Source of the DNA: Streptomyces mexicanus
Lineage (GTDB): Bacteria > Actinomycetota > Actinomycetes > Streptomycetales > Streptomycetaceae
Direction of reading: 5' to 3'
Assembly (NCBI RefSeq): GCF_902506575.1
Contig: NZ_LR732544.1
Span: 952,380-993,982, forward strand
Length of the DNA stretch: 41,603 bases
Shown here: in pieces, positions 40,564 through 41,603 of the stretch
Numbering within the stretch: position 1 is the first letter of the stretch
Layout: every line of letters starts with the position of its first letter
Position numbers and translations under genes: made by a program
Notes under the pieces: model-generated
Told to the model about the DNA's origin: nothing
Database searches by the model: none
What the model saw: only the letters and a program-made list of their open reading frames with translations

Positions 40564-40741
40564 CTCCTCGTGGTCGAACGTGCGGGGGCACGAAGAGCAC
40601 TTCGACGAGGAGCAGACTGAGCCCACGCCTGTCCGTCGGGCAGGCGTGCGCGTTGAGGCAGGTGGCCGTTTACCGCTCTCGGGTCGAAGCGCGAGAGCGG
40701 ACGTCCCAGACAACCATGCCGAGCATCAGAGTCAGTCCTTT
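40564..40741 (-). promoter_or_regulatory. Leader with SD-sequestering hairpin (translational attenuator)
   Basis: Three hairpins in minus-strand order. H1: 40692-40700 with 40673-40681, nine pairs, inside the leader ORF. H2: 40641-40648 with 40624-40631, eight pairs. H3: 40597-40612 with 40564-40583, 16 pairs (7+5+4) with a three-base and a one-base bulge. The 3' arm of H3 contains the GAGGAG of the methyltransferase. The leader-ORF tail (40675-40690) is an imperfect copy of that arm, so the 5' arm of H3 can pair with either. Confidence 0.6.
40670..40726 (-). CDS. 18-codon leader peptide with two Arg-X-Arg motifs
   Basis: ATG 40726 with AAAGGA nine bases upstream (40736-40741), ending at TAA 40670-40672. 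The peptide is MLGMVVWDVRSRASTRER. RSR (10-12) and RER (16-18) fit the R/K-X-R/K motif at which macrolide-bound ribosomes stall. The last nine codons form hairpin H1. No homologue is claimed; the call rests on the SD, position and RNA structure. Confidence 0.55.
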   Translation of the reverse strand: MLGMVVWDVRSRASTRER

Positions 40742-40817
40742 CGGAGGAGTGACAGCAGGCTCGCACAGGTGCCGGCCGGCTGCCAAAGCTGATCACGCCC
40801 CTCACGCTCCCTACGGC

Positions 40818-41199
40818 TCACTCATCCGCCGCGCCCCAGCGCCGCACCAACGCGGCCAGGGCGCGGCGCTGTTCTTCCTCGTGGGCGATCTGTTGGGCGA
40901 GCACTTGGCGGTCGACGTAGGGGTCGACGGCCTCGAGGACCAGGCGGTGGAGTTCCTCCGGTGGCAGGGGCTTCGGCCTCCCACTGGACCGGCTCGCGCG
41001 CGTCGAAGCCGTACTGGCGGGCGAAGCCCTTCCATCTCGGGTCGTCCCCCTTGCCCTGCGCCGGCGGAATCCCGTACGCCTGCACCCGGTCGTAGGTGAG
41101 CAGCACACGCCGCGTCTGCGCCCAGCGCCTGGTGCGGGCGATCCAGTCGCGCTCGATATCGGTCCCGGAACAGTCGAAGTCACCGACATGGAGCAGCAC
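40818..41199 (-). pseudogene. Topoisomerase VI A-like TOPRIM protein, one-base frameshift
   Basis: VLLHVGDFDCSGTDIERDW (TOPRIM-type acidic D-x-D-x-S-G motif), VLLTYDRVQAYGIPPAQGKG and GFDAREPVQWEAEA read in one frame. After a CCCC run (plus-strand G4 at 40967-40970) the sequence continues in the next frame as LPPEELHRLVLEAVDPYVDR and ends ALVRRWGAADE. Removing one base restores a continuous protein. The upstream portion is not recognisable beyond 41199, so it is also N-terminally incomplete. The family is found in actinobacterial plasmids and accessory regions; its function is undefined. Confidence 0.7.
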
Positions 41200-41603
41200 G
41201 GCAGGCCGGGGGGGCTTGCTCAGGGGCGTTGGCCGAGGGTGGGCAGTCCGGCCGGGGTGGCCCGCGCGCTCCGCCCGCGGTGCGCGGCACGGCCGTCCTT
41301 CAGGATCCGGCGGGACCGGGCGCCCGTACGGCGATCACCGGCCAGGGCTCGCCGGTCAGCGCCGGGGGCCGGATCTCGCCTTGGGTCACCTGTTCCTCCG
41401 CCCCCGCTCGGATCGCCTCACCGCAGTATCGCCGCCGGCTCCCGTCCCGACGGCGCCGGTCGGCGAACACCCGCGGTGCGGGCGGGCGCCGGGCGTTGTC
41501 GCTCCCCCGGCCGGGGCGGGGCGGCCGGGGCGGCAGCCCCGGCCCGCCCGCCCGGAGCCGCGGGGGGGCGGGGGCGCGCCGCCGCGGCGGCGCCCCGCCG
41601 GTC
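41200..41603. other. GC-rich end of the window without a recognisable gene
   Basis: The last 404 bases have no convincing ORF. The final 100 bases are almost entirely G and C with short palindromes such as CGCCGCCGCGGCGGCG. They do not resemble the known archetypal Streptomyces telomere palindromes. Confidence 0.5.

Noticed and set aside
40558..40713. N-terminal extension of the methyltransferase up to an upstream GTG/ATG
   Set aside because: The extra residues are Arg/Pro/Ser-rich without homology, the sequence is occupied by hairpins and the leader ORF, and a proper SD precedes GTG 40557.
41200..41603. Chromosome telomere
   Set aside because: The end is GC-rich with short palindromes, but lacks the recognisable series of telomeric hairpins; no tap/tpg genes are present.

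Overview
The window is high-GC actinobacterial DNA, almost certainly from a Streptomyces. Coding frames show strong G/C bias at third positions, GTG starts and GTGA/ATGA stop-start overlaps are common, several genes look leaderless, and the protein set (DUF21/CBS hemolysin pair, sbcD-sbcC, PhoD phosphatase, F420-type LLM oxidoreductase, CHAT-TPR protein) is typical of that genus.

Positions 1-28140 are mostly intact chromosome. In order: the tail of an FtsX-type permease; an LLM oxidoreductase; a GNAT acetyltransferase; two coupled CNNM/CBS membrane proteins; an SGNH hydrolase; leaderless purB with mug apparently coupled to it through a CTGA overlap; a small unknown gene; a ROK regulator; a GntR/UTRA regulator divergent from an alpha/beta hydrolase; an ArsR/SmtB regulator divergent from a His-rich reading frame that looks like the stub of a metal transporter; a PobA-like hydroxylase; an APC permease; a CoA-binding protein; a YigZ protein; sbcD, a 113-codon repeat ORF and sbcC in an overlapping chain; a DUF885 protein; an Lrp regulator divergent from a trans-sulfuration-type PLP enzyme; a membrane/ACT/GNAT fusion; and a Tat-exported PhoD phosphatase.

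The phoD upstream region (28140-28500) holds a four-unit 28-bp tandem repeat, a PHO-box-like pair of 11-nt repeats, and a perfect 34-bp inverted repeat around a 94-bp spacer. Next come an initiator tRNA-Met gene and its terminator.

Positions 28741-41603 are accessory and partly decayed. They contain a PP2C phosphatase tail joined to a truncated aldo/keto reductase, an S66 LD-carboxypeptidase, a small unknown protein, a 1419-aa TPR-CHAT protease with a membrane protein and a 55-aa acidic protein, a frameshifted coiled-coil/membrane ORF, glutaminase, a frameshifted aspartase tail, a methyltransferase, and a topoisomerase VI-A-like fragment with a one-base frameshift. The last 400 bases are GC-rich with no recognisable gene.

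The most interesting signal is the leader of the methyltransferase gene (minus strand, 40557-40741). An 18-codon ORF with its own Shine-Dalgarno ends in two Arg-X-Arg triplets. Its tail lies inside a hairpin, and a second, long hairpin sequesters the Shine-Dalgarno of the methyltransferase. This is the layout of ribosome-stalling translational attenuation as known for antibiotic-inducible erm methyltransferases, but here it precedes a different, NPPW-type methyltransferase. The sbcD/sbcC repeat ORF, the CHAT operon and the phoD control region are the next best candidates.
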